Source of the DNA: Voacanga thouarsii
Lineage: Eukaryota > Streptophyta > Magnoliopsida > Gentianales > Apocynaceae
Reading direction: 5' to 3'
DNA: 64,000 nt
NCBI GenBank assembly: GCA_026120185.1
Contig: JANUWF010001060.1
Coordinates: forward strand, 510,001-574,000
This document shows positions 10,741 through 22,639 of this stretch, in pieces. Each line of letters begins with the position of its first letter. Positions within the stretch are counted from its first letter, which is position 1. A model generated the notes under the pieces. That model saw nothing but the letters and a program-made list of their open reading frames with translations, did not search any database and was not told where the DNA came from. The translations under genes were made by a program, and so were the position numbers.

Positions 10741-11372
10741 AAAGGCCAGTGCAATGCAGGCACCAACTACTACTATAGTTTGCATTGAATTCTTAAGAAG
10801 AGATGTCCAGGGAAACATATCTGTGATTAAAATAAATAAATAAATATTGATTTGTTTAATTTTCACTATCGGGTGAAAATTGATCAGAAAGATTTGGACG
10901 ATTTTCAGGTTTTTCGTTTCTTATTCAATGTATTAAAAGATTTTGTTTTTGAAGAAAAATATTATTAAACAAAGATTGAAGTAACATATTTTACAGCATT
11001 ATTCTGCCAATATAATAAGGGACATATCTTTACCAGCATATAATAAGGGACATATTTTACAGATTCAAGTATTTTCTAAAATTTTATGTCCATCGTTTCG
11101 ATCTATAATAATTTCATTAAGAAGAAATGCCTGTTCTGTGCGGGCACCAACTACCATATTTTGGATTGAATTTTTAGGAAGAAATGTCCTAATCATCCAG
11201 CAGGGAACCATATCTATTTAAAAAATGCTTTCTCCATTGAGAGAAATCTGTCAGAATGATTTAGATGATTTTCAGAACATTTTCGTATCTTGCTCAATGT
11301 ATTAAAAAATATTTTCTTGAGGAAATATATTAAATACATATTGAAGCAACATATTTCACTGCATTACTGTGC
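10741..11372. repeat. Direct duplication of about 260 bp
   Basis: 10750-11010 and 11128-11372 share, in the same order, a GGCACCAACTAC box, a TTGAATT box, AAGAGATGTCC/AAGAAATGTCC, a GATTTTCAG box, CAATGTATTAAAA and a TTGAAG(T/C)AACATATTT box. The offset is about 375 bp and the copies have diverged. Neither has a long open frame. Origin unknown. Confidence 0.7.
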
Positions 11373-11598
11373 CATTTCAGATTAAATATTAATTCAGACC
11401 AATATATAATAATATAGTCAACGAACGAAAGACAAATGACGGAGCCATTTCTGACATTTTCTATCCCTTTTTCGTAATTGATGAGAATTAATAAATTTCC
11501 ATGAGAGATTTGCAGTCCGATTTTTCTTCATTTTCTCCGAGATCACACATATGATGCTTGCCAAACTAATACCAGAGAAATTGAAAATGTGAAACAGG
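11373..11598. other. Flank of copia A, nothing recognised
   Basis: AT-rich DNA ending at the TG/CA boundary of the copia A LTR at 11599. No gene signal. Confidence 0.5.
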
Positions 11599-11771
11599 TG
11601 TAATGCCTTGTATATTCGTTATCAATAATATATATAGATGATATAAGGAATATTACTGTATAAAAAAGATAAGTATATATATACAAGAATATTATAGAAG
11701 ACAATTAATGTATAAAGAAAGTAAGTAAAAATACACAAAATATATAGTGAATAATAAAATATATGTTAACA
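11599..11771 (-). repeat. 3' LTR of copia A
   Basis: On the minus strand it starts TGTTAACATATA, directly after a purine-rich tract, and ends GGCATTACA. Length 173 bp. No second copy was found, so the boundaries rest on the TG...CA ends and the adjoining polypurine tract. Confidence 0.65.
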
Positions 11772-11783
11772 CCCCTCTCTCCC
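11772..11783 (-). promoter_or_regulatory. Polypurine tract of copia A
   Basis: Minus-strand GGGAGAGAGGGG immediately before the LTR start, the expected place for the plus-strand DNA primer. Confidence 0.65.
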
Positions 11784-12124
11784 TACAATCGGAACGGGAG
11801 ATACTCGGATGTTCAGATTGTCACAAAAATCTTGAAATAAGTTAAGGGGAAGTCCTTTTGTCCCAATGTCGGCAAATTGAAGGGAGGAAGGAACATGAAG
11901 CACTTGAATAGTCCCAGCAGGCACTTTCTCATGAACAAAGTGAATATCAATTTCAATATGTTTAGTGCGCATATTCGGAACTGGATTGGAGATAAGGAAA
12001 ATAGCACTACCATTATAAAAATAAAATAAAAAAAACCAAAAAAGTGGTAAGAGGACCACAGCCAAGCTCAAAAAGTAAGGAGTGATGCAAGAAAGTTCAA
12101 AAACAACATTAGCCTCGGCAAGAT
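11784..12124 (-). pseudogene. copia A RNase H, C-terminal part
   Basis: The frame keeps the copia RNase H end: RTKHIEIDIHFVHEKV, then VLHVPSSLQFADIGTKGLP and LFQDFCDNLNIR, which match the usual RTKHIEMDxHFVRExV...DxxTKGLP...F signature. The upstream segment (LAEANVVFELS) is the middle of the same domain. It breaks at 12125 where the LTR-like insertion starts, and resumes at 13660. Confidence 0.85.
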
Positions 12125-13659
12125 TGATGTGCGTGCTTGTGTGCATATATTTATGCATAGATAGAAGTCTCAACAATTCACACAAAAATAATCAAGTTTT
12201 AGTCTAAAATACTAAAAATCACTTACACAACACACGTTTAGGTAAGTATACCCATAATGTCTTATAGAGTTCTAGTTCGCAAGTATTGTTTCTCTTAGAT
12301 AAGGTAGCAAGTACTTCTACTATATTGTCATTTCATTGTTTGGCCAATCACTCATATAAGTAAATTGATGAATTATCAAGAATAATTGCCAACCCAACCA
12401 CACTAGAGAGAATCCAAAGTTACCTAACCCAAAGAATAAGAAGAAGAGATAAGCGGTGTAAGTAAATAGGATTTTCCAATATTATGTCAAACCTAAATTA
12501 ACTAGATTAGCTAATTAACAACCTAAAATAGGCACCACTGGGTAATCTCATACAAAATCCACACTCTCTCTCGAGTTATAAGTCTCCTACCCTTCATCTA
12601 ATTAATAGGTATTTCTATCTCACTAATCAAACATAAAGGGCATTAAGATAAATTACGTGTTAATTTGGGAGAAATAGTATCCTTATCTCTAGGCAACCTT
12701 ATAACATTTTAACCATCTAGTTCTCATCCCTCAGCCCTTTTTGAGCTAATCAAAGGAAAACTCATGAAGTAAATTAATTAATTGAACCACTAAATCCTAA
12801 GCCAATCTCTCGAATTCATTAGGATAAGAAAACCCAATTATTCAAAATACACAATACAAAGCTAGTGATTGAATACCCAAAAATACATTGTAATAAACTA
12901 AAATAGAAATCAAGATCCAAAAAAATAAGAGTTCAAACCTTCAAATACATCATAAATCTATGAAATCCTAATAAAATAAAAACAGAAATACAAGAAGAGA
13001 GAGAAGAAAACTCTTAGACAAGTGGCTCCTTTCACTCTCTTCCAGATCTCCATTGAAATTGCTCACAATCTCTTCAATGGAATCTTAGATCCTCCCTTGG
13101 AATGCTCTCTTATTGTCTCTAAGGTTTGGGTAGCTCTTTCCTCTCTCCAAAATTGTGTTTGAAATGGCAGAAATGAAGGTATTTATAGTGAAGCTCAAAA
13201 AATAAACTAACTCCTATTGTAATGCCTGACGTGTGCCAGTTGGATACCATTTTCACCTTCCTACTCTAAACCGGAGCTTGTTGCTTGTCTCCTATAGTGC
13301 TGATTGTTCTCAGTGCTTTTGCTCCAATACTCTTTGGAAATAACTAGTGCCTCTTTAGTAGTTGAACCATAGCCTGTTGACAATGGGAATCGACGCCTAT
13401 ACAACAATTAACTAGTGTCAGTTTTGATTATATTGTTGGCTTTAAATTTTTCTGTTGCAAACTAGCATCTATATAGCATATTATCTAGCGCTGCTTTGTT
13501 ACTTTTTGCATTGATTTGTGTTATCTCTCCAATCCACCTTCTACTTTTGTATTCTACACAAAATAAGGCAAAAATGAGGGAAATGAGTGGTCATATAATA
13601 AAAAACTCAACACAATTTCACACAAATGACTAAGAAATAGCAATAATAAGCACTCATCA
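12125..13659 (-). mobile_element. Solo-LTR-like insertion (1.5 kb) inside copia A RNase H
   Basis: The block starts TGATGTGCGTGC and ends CACTCATCA, so it has TG...CA ends, and the copia A RNase H reads up to it on both sides (SHCSAEVE before and AEANVV after, on the minus strand). It contains no coding frame. 1062-1315 is a partial copy of the same family. The minus orientation is inferred from the TGATGAGTGC start typical of plant gypsy-type LTRs. The 5-bp flanks (AAGAT and ATGAC) do not match, so a target duplication is not supported. Confidence 0.65.
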
Positions 13660-14220
13660 ATGACCTTCAACCTCAGCACTACAATGAGAAATTGTGTGTG
13701 TTGTCATTTAGAGGACCAAGAAATAAAAATATTACCAAAGAAAATATAGTAGCTAAAAATAGACAGACAAGTATTTTGATAACCGACCCAATCAGCATAA
13801 AAAAAGGAAACTAGTTTATCTAAAGGACTAGGGGAAAGAGAAACATATAACCACAATCCGTACCCTAAATGTAACAAAGAATACATATAACTACTTTCTT
13901 ATGGCCTATATGAGGATCATGCATAAACAAACAAACTTGTTGGATAGCAAAAGCAATATCCAGACGTGTAAAACTGAGATACTAAAGAGCACCAATAATA
14001 CTCCGATATGCAGTTGCAACAGATAATAACTCGCCATCAGAAAGAGACAATTTGCATTTAGAATCAACGGAAGTGGAGATATAATGAGTATTAGCTATAT
14101 TACAATGATCCAAAAGATCCTTGGTATACTTAGTTTGGGACAAAAAGAACCTGGAAAAGAATCGAACAACTGAGATGCCTAAAAAATACTATAGAATGCC
14201 AAAGCCAGAGAGTGAAAATT
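13660..14220 (-). pseudogene. copia A RT-RNase H connection and RNase H N-terminal part
   Basis: Minus-strand codons read ALQYLSFTRLDIAFAIQQVC (about 13930-14000), the connection region after RT, then the RNase H start FYADWVGYQNTCLSIF...FISWSSK (13704-13800), equal to the family ADWAGCxDTRRSTSGY...ISWSSK. After a stop the codons SHCSAEVE follow and the insertion at 13659 begins. Frameshifts are present near 13900. Confidence 0.8.
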
Positions 14221-14829
14221 TCAAATAAAGAGAAGCAATAGTAGTAGACAACAAGGAGGGCGATGAAGCGGTAAGAATAATATTATCCACATAAAGTAAA
14301 AGGATAGCCATGTCAGAACCATGGTGATAGACAAACATAGAAGGATCAGTGTGACTGTAAAGAAGCCTCTAAAATAAATATAGTTAGCAAAACGATGATA
14401 CCATGACCTTGGGGCCCTTTTAAGTCTATGAAGAGCCTTATGCAATTGACAAACATAATTAGGATGAGTGGAATTGATAAAACCAGGAGGTTGTGCAATA
14501 AACATAGGGTCAGAAAGAACACCATGAAGAAATGCATTCTTAATATCAAGCTGATGAATAGGCTAACACTGAGAGGGAGCAAAAGTAAACATAGTACTTA
14601 TAGTAGTGGCTTTGACCACAGGAGCATCATCAATCTTAGATCTCTGACTAAAGCCCTGAGTAATAAGGTGGGCCATATAACGTTCTAAAGTGCTATCAAC
14701 TTTCTATTAAGCTTTGAAAACCCAACAAGAGCAAATAATATTAATCCAAAAGGCTGAGGAAGAAGAGTTCAAGTGTAATTGTTGTCCAAAGCATCAAGCT
14801 CTACTTTTATAGTAGTATATCTAAGGATA
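14221..14829 (-). pseudogene. copia A reverse transcriptase remnant
   Basis: The minus frame carries QLDIKNAFLHGVLSDPMFIA with the first catalytic aspartate of RT, followed by QPPGFINSTHPNYVCQLHKA and LKRAPRSWYHRF, a close match to the copia palm motif. The YVDD box region (near 14280) has decayed to YFMWIILF in a shifted frame. The N-terminal fingers are degraded between 14600 and 14829. Confidence 0.85.
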
Positions 14830-15570
14830 CTATAAAGCTTCACAAACAAACTTGGGTTCCTGCGAGAGAGCATTAGAGTGAGTGCTATGTAGCAAAAAAA
14901 GTATTCCTAGGTTTTTTTTTGTGCCATCATGAGTACAAATGACCATTGGATGAGAAGATATAGTAATAAGAGCAATAGGCATAGAAACAATTGAGATTGC
15001 AACTACAAAAGGAACAGATGAGGCCATGGAAGCATCCGTAGGTGCATCTATTGGAGGCAGAGACACATTGTCATGTGAATGGACAGAGGTAAAATTTGTT
15101 GACAAAAATAGGAGATAAAAGAAAAGACGGAGAGAGTGACAACTCGAAAGGAATAGAGACAAATGGGGAGTGGAAAGGAGATAAATGAGAGATAAAAGGA
15201 GGCATAGAAAAAGAAGAAAAAGGAAAATGATCTTTGGCAAAGGTAGCTTGCCGAGAGAAAAAGGACTTTGTAAGATAAAAGATATAAACATTGATAACCC
15301 TTATGATGAAGAAAATACCTAAGGAAGGCACATAATATAGAACGAGGAGATAATTTATGTGAAGCTTAAGAAGTAAGATTGGGATAATAAGCTTACCCCC
15401 CCCCCCCCAAAAAAAAAAAGAAAAAAGCATGTAAATGATTATATGAAGGAAGATGGTAATACGGGATCTCAAAGGGAGATTTGAGATGAAGAAGAAAAGT
15501 GGGTAGAAGATTGAGAGCATGAACAGCAGTATGAAGTGCCTCAACCTAAAAAGTAAGAAGGAATAGAAGC
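14830..15570 (-). pseudogene. copia A integrase C-terminal region and linker
   Basis: Two overlapping minus-strand open frames cover the integrase tail and the low-complexity linker: an HHKGYQC segment near 15300 (family QKGYKC), then SRQATFAKDHFPF (family SRDVTFxExxPF), followed by serine- and leucine-rich sequence. A run of 13 C next to 11 A at 15396-15419 lies in this region and causes frame changes. Confidence 0.65.
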
Positions 15571-15574
15571 TTGA

Positions 15575-16000
15575 AAAAGAAAACTCTGAATGATATTAGC
15601 AAGAGTTCGATTAAGTGTTTTGCTTTACCATTTTGTTAGGAGGTATAAGGACAAGAAAATCAGAAAATATTATTATCATATTCTTTACCATTATCACACT
15701 AGAAAATTTTAATAGATGCATTAAACTGAGTTTTAACAAACACTTGGAATTGAAGAAAATGATGAAACACATCAGCCTTTTGTTTAAGGGGATAAACCCA
15801 ACAAAAACGATAGAAGTCATCAAGAAAGGTAAGGAAATAACAATAACCATAATATGATAAAATAGGAGAAAACCAAATATCTGAATGCACAAACTTAAGA
15901 GGAGACTATGTTTGAGAACTAGAAGTATTAAAAGGTCGCAAACATACTTGCCAAGTGGACACGTATGGCATAAGCAATTGGCTAACATAGTAAACTTATT
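15575..16000 (-). pseudogene. copia A integrase core remnant
   Basis: Minus-strand codons show HSDIWFSPILSYYGYCYFLTFLDDF (first catalytic Asp in HSDIW), WVYPLKQKADVFHHFLQF, then QCDNGKEYDNN with the second catalytic Asp, and SCPYTSQQNGKAKH at the third catalytic position, where the family has PHTPQQNGxxER. The sequence is spread over two frames. The copy is cut at about 16000 by the SIRE-type element, whose 5' LTR begins at 16006. Confidence 0.85.
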
Positions 16001-16005
16001 ATTAT

Positions 16006-17336
16006 TATTAACTCTAACGGTATTCTCCTGTATTTTGATTTATGAAAAATATTAAAGTGGACTAACATGTGTAAATTATATGTGATAGGATTTTTGGATA
16101 TGACATGTTTGACTTCAATTATTCAAAGGCGAGTAAATAGGACTGCTAAGCAGCTCTTGAGCAATAGAGTCCAAGAATGGTTGATCAAGTGCAAATCCAA
16201 CTTAAGAGATTGCATATCATGAAGGAATTGTGAAGAATTATAGACTTGGAATTGTGATTAAGGTATTATTTACAAATTCCTATGTCTCTTTACCTTATGT
16301 TCAATTTGTTTTACCTTGAAACACTTATAAATGATTTCAAAATAGGATATTTTTAAATATGAAATTTATAAATTCTTGGTTGAGTAGTTTTGGATGGACT
16401 TCTGAATCCAAAACACCCATCTAATAATCTATAGCATTTGTCAAAATATTCCTCTTTGACTTACTTTTTGGATGCATATCCTTCTATTCTGTAAATTCAA
16501 AACTCTGAAGATCCTGACAGAAGTAACTAGTTGTTACTAGCCATTGGGACTTTAGTTTCAGCTCTTACAAAAGCTTTAAAAACTTGATTTTCGAGTAAAT
16601 TTTGGTTCTCACTCATTCAGAAACACTCTTACATTTCAGAATACAAAAATCTCCCTTTTCATTTGTGCTTCAAAGTAAGATTAAATTGTTCCAAAGGTAA
16701 AAAGGTATTTGTGGTTAGTAACTTAGATCTGCTAAATCTGTGAGTCATTTTCTATCTTAGCTTTATGATCTTTTGCATATCAAGGTTTGGAGAGTAAAAC
16801 CTAGCTAGGGTGATCCTTGATTAGTTGATGTTTAGAGGTTGGGAGTAAAACCAAGTGTGGTGATCCTCTTATGTAATATTGGTATTGCCTACCACCATTG
16901 AGTTAGGGAAATGACTTTTAGTGGATGTTTTTGAAATCCTTAAGTGAATGCTTAAGGTAGTGAATATAGATCATTTAAGGATCGAACCACTATAAATCTT
17001 TAGGTCTCTCTGTCTTGTGCACTTTACTTAGCATTTATGAATGTTTTCAAACTGTTCTTTTAAAGTTGAAAGTTATTACCTTCAAACCAACTATCAGTGA
17101 TTATTTTTAAAGTCTTCCATGAAATAGTTGAAAGGTTTCTCAACTTATGCTTTTTGAGGCCTTTATTCTTGTGATTTACTATTAGCTTTGAAGCTTGGCT
17201 TTCTCACACTTTCTGAATTCAATAGAGATTATTTTTTCAACACTCAAAATACTCTCGGTTCTTATCAAAAGCACTCAAAGAATTTCTAAATTTTATTTTT
17301 GTTTACCATAAACCTTATTCACCCTAAAGCTTATCA
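16006..17336 (+). repeat. 5' LTR of the SIRE-type element
   Basis: It matches 25836-27152 along its whole length (for example the TATGTGATAGGATTTTTGGA box and the CTTAAGTGAATGCTTAAGG box). The start reads TATTAACTC where the 3' copy has TGTTAGCCC, so the terminal TG has mutated. It ends TTATCA. Confidence 0.85.
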
Positions 17337-17338
17337 AT

Positions 17339-17350
17339 TGGTATTAAAGC
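17339..17350 (+). promoter_or_regulatory. Primer-binding site
   Basis: TGGTATTAAAGC two bases after the LTR end, close to the usual initiator-methionine tRNA site TGGTATCAGAGC of copia elements. Confidence 0.75.
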
Positions 17351-17400
17351 ATTGGTCTACATTATCTTTGGTTTAACAGCCTTGTAGGAAAGATCCAAAT

Positions 17401-18410
17401 GGCAAACACATCTTCTCTACTTTACATCGAAGGGTTTTCAACAAATAGACCACATCTGTTCAATGGAAGCAACTACACCATCTGAAAAAATAGAATGAAG
17501 GTATATGTTTTCTCAATAAATTTTGAGCTGTGGAATCTAATTGAAAAACGACCATTCGTCCTAACCAAAGCAGTAGAAAGTGAAATAGTGCCTAAAAGGA
17601 GTGAAGAATACAACAGTGATGACAATGCTAAAATGACCTTAAATTATCAGGCAATGAACATTCTATGATGTGCTCTCGATGCAAATGAATACAATTGAGT
17701 GAGTGGTTATGATTCTACTCATGATATATAGAAATTACTTGAAGTTACCTATGAAGGGACTAATTAAGTAAATGAATCAAAACTAGGACTTTTAGTTTGT
17801 GATTATGAGTTGTTCACTATAAATCCAAGTGAGAACATAATTGATATGTTCACTAGATTCACAAACATCATAAATGTACTGAAGGCATATAGGAAAATCT
17901 ATTCCCTCAGTGAGTAAAATAGAAAGTTACTTGATGCTCTGCCAAAAAGCTGGTAGCAAAAAACCTTGGCTGTAGAGGAATCTAAAAGTTTAAATAGCTT
18001 ACATACTAAAGAGCTGATCGGATCTCTTTTAACCCATGAAATGACACTCAAAAGGTTTCAACAACATGATGACGATGACAGAGGCAAACAAAGAACAGCT
18101 TTAAAAGCAGTTGATGAAAAAGCCAATAGTAATCAAACTGATAGTTACGATGGAACTGATTTGGATACAAAAGAATTGGCTATGGTTGTCAAAAAATTTA
18201 GAAAAATGTTCAGAAAAGGCCATTTCAAAAGGGGTAAGAAGTTTATCAAAATAGAAGGGACAAATTTTTTCCTTCAAACCTCACTGCTATGAGTGCAAAT
18301 GCACAGAACACTTTATCGCTGACTGTCCAGTAGCCAAAGAAAATAAAGCCAATCAATTTAAAAAGAAGAAGAAGGACACAAAGATGAAGAAAGGAAAATG
18401 ACTGATTGGG
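17401..18410 (+). pseudogene. SIRE-type gag remnant with intact zinc knuckle
   Basis: It begins with the codon ATG at 17400-17402 and soon shows RPHLFNGSNYTI, the SIRE-type gag start. Scattered stops interrupt the middle (for example near 17665 and 17765). The last part (17966-18292) stays open over 108 codons, then a frameshift leads to CYECKCTEHFIADC (18285-18326), a complete CCHC zinc knuckle, followed by a lysine-rich tail. Gag packages RNA; this one cannot be read through. Confidence 0.85.
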
Positions 18411-19189
18411 ACTTGGGACCAAGTTGGATTTGAGACTAAAGAAAGCTGTGAATATGATAGTAAAAAAGCAAACATTTGCTTTATAGGCTGTGAAAGATAA
18501 GGTGAATCCTACTTCCTCTAATTCTATATTTGAATTACATGTTTTTGATTGTGAAAAGCCTGATGATCCAAATAGGCTACTTTTTTACATGTTTCATGAA
18601 CTCAAAAAGCTCTCTTGAAAAAATAAAGAAATGAAAATGAAAATTGATTCCTTGTTAGATGATAATGCAAAGCTGTTGAATGAGAACAAAGCTTCACTTG
18701 ATTTCATTATGTGCTCGAATGTTGAAAATGATGTTATCCTAACTTTTTTGCATTATATGTCACTTGAAAACAAATGCTTGTGTGACAAAGTGCTTTATCT
18801 TGTATTCATGCTTAGTAATTTCGATGACATGAAAAATAGAGTTAATGATCTCACCACATGCATTAAGAAGTTCACAAATGGCAAAAACAATCTAAAAAAA
18901 TTACTTGGTGCGAAACACGTAACTCGAAACCAAAATGGTCTCGGCTTTAGACATGGAAACAAAGTTGAAAATTATAGATCCTACTATGTAAAAGTTGGCT
19001 CTTCATACTTGACTCACATTTGTTGCACATATTGTGAAAAATTTGGATACAACGCATCTAAGTGTAATGTTAGGAAGAAAGTGGAATTCGGTACAACAAC
19101 ACTTTGAAAAATTAAAGGAACCATTACTAACCTTCATGGAACCAAGAAGGCATGGGTACCAAAAATCATTCTTTCATCTTATGTATAGG
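18411..19189 (+). pseudogene. SIRE-type gag-protease spacer
   Basis: A long charged spacer is typical between gag and protease in SIRE elements. The frame 18631-19107 is open over 158 codons, lysine- and asparagine-rich, with heptad-like stretches (probably coiled coil near 18631-18720) and a CCTYCEKFGYNASKC segment that looks like a second, degraded CCHC knuckle. It ends with a stop before the protease. Confidence 0.65.
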
Positions 19190-19686
19190 AACATTAATCG
19201 GACAAGATGAGTTCCACAAAGTAGTTCTTGGACAACGGATGCTCTAGGCACATGACTGAAAATGCCGGACTGTTGGAAAATATTCAAGTCATAAATGATG
19301 GATTTGTCACATTTTGAGATAAGAAGAAGGGAAAGATACTTGGAATAGATAATATTGGTTAGGAATCCTCTACAATTATCAAACAAGTGTTGATAATTGA
19401 TGAATTAAAGTACAATCTGCTTAGCATTAGCCAATTATATGATAATAGCTGCAAAGTTATTTTTGAAAGAGATTCTTGTACTTATGGACAGCTCTAGTAC
19501 TGAGATAATTTTTGTTGCTAACCGTATTGGAAATGTGTATGTGTTTTATCTTGATGATCCTGTAGCTCATGATAGTATATGCCTCTCCGTGAATGATGAT
19601 GATTGCTACCTTTGGCATAGAAGGCTAAGCCATCCTCAAATGAGCTTGTTAGCGGACTACCCAAAATAAGATTCGATAAAAATCGG
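19190..19686 (+). pseudogene. SIRE-type protease and GAG-pre-integrase remnant
   Basis: FLDNGCSRHMT lies near 19228; in the family this is LDSGCSRHMT, so the D-S-G triplet has become D-N-G. YNLLSISQL follows near 19415 and then CYLWHRRLSHPQMSLL near 19606, which keeps the first two histidines of the integrase zinc domain. Stops separate these pieces. Confidence 0.85.
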
Positions 19687-20565
19687 GTGTGGGATGCCTG
19701 CCAATTTGGAAAACAAACTAAAACCTCTTTTAAACCCAAGAAAATGATTTCAATATCAAAACCTCTTGAACTTATACGTATGAATTTGTTTGCACTAATG
19801 AGGACCACTAGCCTCGGTGGTAAGAGGTGTGCTTATGTACTTGTGGATGACTTTTCAAGATTCGCTTGGACTTTATTTCTTGCACAAAAAGATGAGGCTT
19901 TGTCTAAATTTTCAATGCTACTCAAACATGTTCAAAATTCCATTAGGTGCAAATTAATTTCAATTAGAAGTGACAATAGTAGAGAATTTAGCAACCATGA
20001 CTTTCCAAAATTCTGTGATGAAAGTGGTGTTTCACACAATTTTTTAGTAGCAAAAACTCCTCAACAAAATAGTGTGGTTGAGAGAAAAAATAAAACTTTG
20101 CAAGAGATTGCAAGATCAATGTTTTATGAAAACTCCCTTTCAAAATACTTTTGGGCTGAAGCTGTGAATACAACTTGCTATATTGTCGATCGTGTTATGC
20201 TGAGACCCTTTCTAAGAAAAACACCTTGTGAACTCATATTTGACAAAGTTTCATCTATTTCTTACTTTAAAGTTTTCGGCTGCAAATGTTTTGTCCTCAA
20301 TACTCGAGACAATCTTGGAAATTTTGATAACAAATCAGATGAGGTTATATTTTTTGGATACTCTTCTAACAAAAAGGTATATAGAGTGTTCAATAAAAGA
20401 ACTCTATGTGTGAAAGAATCCATACATGTTGTGTTTGATGAATCAAATATATATTCTTCTAGAAAAGGTGATGATGATTTAGAAATCACAAAAGAAAAAG
20501 GCAGTGAGCAGCACAAGGCTACACCACTTAACATTTATGCTAAAGAAGAGGAATTAGAAGAATAA
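19687..20565 (+). pseudogene. SIRE-type integrase, open over 292 codons
   Basis: Residues 3-12 give DACQFGKQTK (end of the zinc domain). LELIRMNLFA at about residue 28 is where the first catalytic aspartate should be: the family HMDLF is RMNLF here, so that residue is lost. VDDFSRFAWTLFL, SIRSDNSREFSN with the second aspartate, and TPQQNSVVERKNKT with the catalytic glutamate follow. The C-terminal part has FGCKCFVLNTRDNLGNFDNKSDE and ends in an acidic linker. It is the longest surviving frame in the window but lacks its true start and one catalytic residue. Confidence 0.9.
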
Positions 20566-21683
20566 CAATTTGAAGAAAATAAATAAAGGACTAAAGAGCT
20601 TACTAATCAAGACTGACCAAAAGATTAGAAGTACAAATTTGGTCATCCAAAATAGCAGATTATTAGGGATCCTAGCTACGAAGTCAAAACTAGACAGCAT
20701 TTGTTGATAATTTTGCTTTACTTTCGAGCATTAAACCTAATTGCATTGATGTAGCTTTGCATGATGATTTTTAGATTCTAGCCATGTAAAAAGAATTAAA
20801 TCAATTTGAAAGAAATCAAGTTTGGAAGCTTCTTCCGAGAGATCATCCCATGATTTGTACCAAGTGGGTTTTCAGAAACAAACTTGATGAGCATGGTATT
20901 GTTATTAGAAAAAAAGCCAAATTAGTTGCCCAATAATTCAATCAAGAAGAGGGCATTGATTATGATGAGACATTTGCTCCCGTTGCTCTATTAGAGTTAA
21001 TAAGAATGCTACTTGCTTTTGCATTTTTTAAAGGTTTTATGCTCTATCAAATAGATGTTAAAAGTGCATTTTTAAATGGTTTTATTGAAGAGGAAGTGTA
21101 TGTAGACCGACCCTCTAGTTTTATTCGTGAACATTTTCCAAAATCATGTTTTTAAACTCTATAAAGCTCTTTATAGTTTGAAACAGGCTCCACGAGCATG
21201 GTATAAAAGGCTTAATAGTTTTCTTCTTTCAAAAGTTTCTTAAGAGGCTTAATTAACACTACATTATTTATTAAATCTGGAAATTCTGAAGATATCTTAA
21301 TTGTTTAAATATATGTTGACGGTTTTATTTTTGGAGTTGCTAATGATTCTCTATGTAAGAAATTTGCGAAGTCTATTCAGTAAGAGTTTGAGATGAGTAT
21401 GATGGGAGAACATAATTTCTTCCTCGGATTAAAAATCAAGCAAACCAAAGATGGGATCTTCCTAAATCATGCCAAGTATGCCAAGGAACTGCTCAAAATG
21501 TTTGGAATAAATGAAGCTAAAGAAATTAGTATGCTTATGAGCATATTATTAAAGCTTGATAAAGATGAAAAAGGTAAGAAAGTGGATGAATTAAAGTATA
21601 GAGGTATAATTGGAAGTCTCCTTTATCTCATTGCCAATCGACCCAACATTATGTTCTTAGTGTGTCTTTGTGCAAGATTTTAA
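20566..21683 (+). pseudogene. SIRE-type reverse transcriptase remnant
   Basis: Pieces in several frames: KWVFRNKLDEHG near 20865, the DYDETFAPVA-like block near 20960, YQIDVKSAFLNGFIEEEVYVDRP (about 21045-21110) with the first catalytic aspartate, and LKQAPRAWYKRL near 21180. The YVDD region near 21310 reads VDGFIFG-like. The last part (21393-21683) is open: HNFFLGLKIKQTKDGIFL and YRGIIGSLLYLIANRPNIMF. Confidence 0.85.
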
Positions 21684-22234
21684 TCATGTCCCAAAAAATC
21701 CCACCTATGTGTTGTAAAACGTATCCTTTGGTACTTGATTGGAACATATGATTATGGTCTATGGTATTCACGAACTAAGTCATTTGATCTTATAAGATAC
21801 ACAAATACCGACTATGCAGGCTGCAAAGTTGAGAGAAAAAAAATACTAGTAGACACTATCAGTTTCTTGAATACTCTCTTGTTTCTTGGTACAGCATGAA
21901 GCAAGCCTGCGTCTCTCTCTCAACAATCGAAGTAGAATACATAGCAGCAGGAAGTTGTTGTGCACAAATTTTATGGATGAAAAATACTTTGCTTGATTTT
22001 GGCTTTAACTTTAACTGCATGCCTATTTTATGTGACAATACCAGTCCTATTAATCTAACCAAGAATCCTGTTCAACATTCTAGAATTAAGCACATTGAAA
22101 TTAAGGATAATTTTATTAGAGATCATGTGCTTAAGGGAGATGTTTGTGTAGTATACATTCCAATTGATGATCAGCTTGTAGATATATTCACTAAACCTTT
22201 GGATGAAGATAGATTTAATCATCTAAGAAAATAA
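21684..22234 (+). pseudogene. SIRE-type RNase H remnant
   Basis: Segments around 21790-21830 give NTDYAGCKVERK. The open frame 21896-22234 gives MKQACVSLSTIEVEYIAAGS, CDNTSPINLTKNPVQHSRIKHIEI and DIFTKPLDEDRFNHLRK, a near-complete C-terminal half of copia RNase H. A stop just before 21896 separates the halves. Confidence 0.9.
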
Positions 22235-22639
22235 TGGTAAATTACAAAATTAAGTGGCTAATGACTCCACTAGAGTAAAACTATTCATTCTCGTAGGTTT
22301 CTGACGATTGCTAATTTTGAATGGACATTCTAGATGAGATAAATCCAAAACCCTTCTCCAAAATCATCTTTTGAGCCAAAGTGCGTTTGTCAAAATTGGA
22401 TGGACATTTTGGACTGAGTCTCAAGTCCAAAATGACAACTACTCATAAGTCGCGTGTGCAATCTTTTTTGGATGAAAAATATTTGCGACTAGATTTTTTT
22501 TTGAAATTCAAACTATTCGGGTCTTTAAAAAAAATTAGATTTTCAAATCCTACAATAATCCAATTTTCAATGTACTTAAGTGTATTTGTCTTCCCAATGT
22601 GCCTAGGAAATCCCAATAGAAGAATTTACAAAACAACCA

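Noticed and set aside
11766..12185. 139-codon minus ORF as a separate gene
   Set aside because: It is copia RNase H with its N-terminal part from the inserted LTR block; kept as a pseudogene piece.
15396..15419. C13-A11 tract as a regulatory element
   Set aside because: Homopolymer run inside a dead copia linker; most likely slippage.
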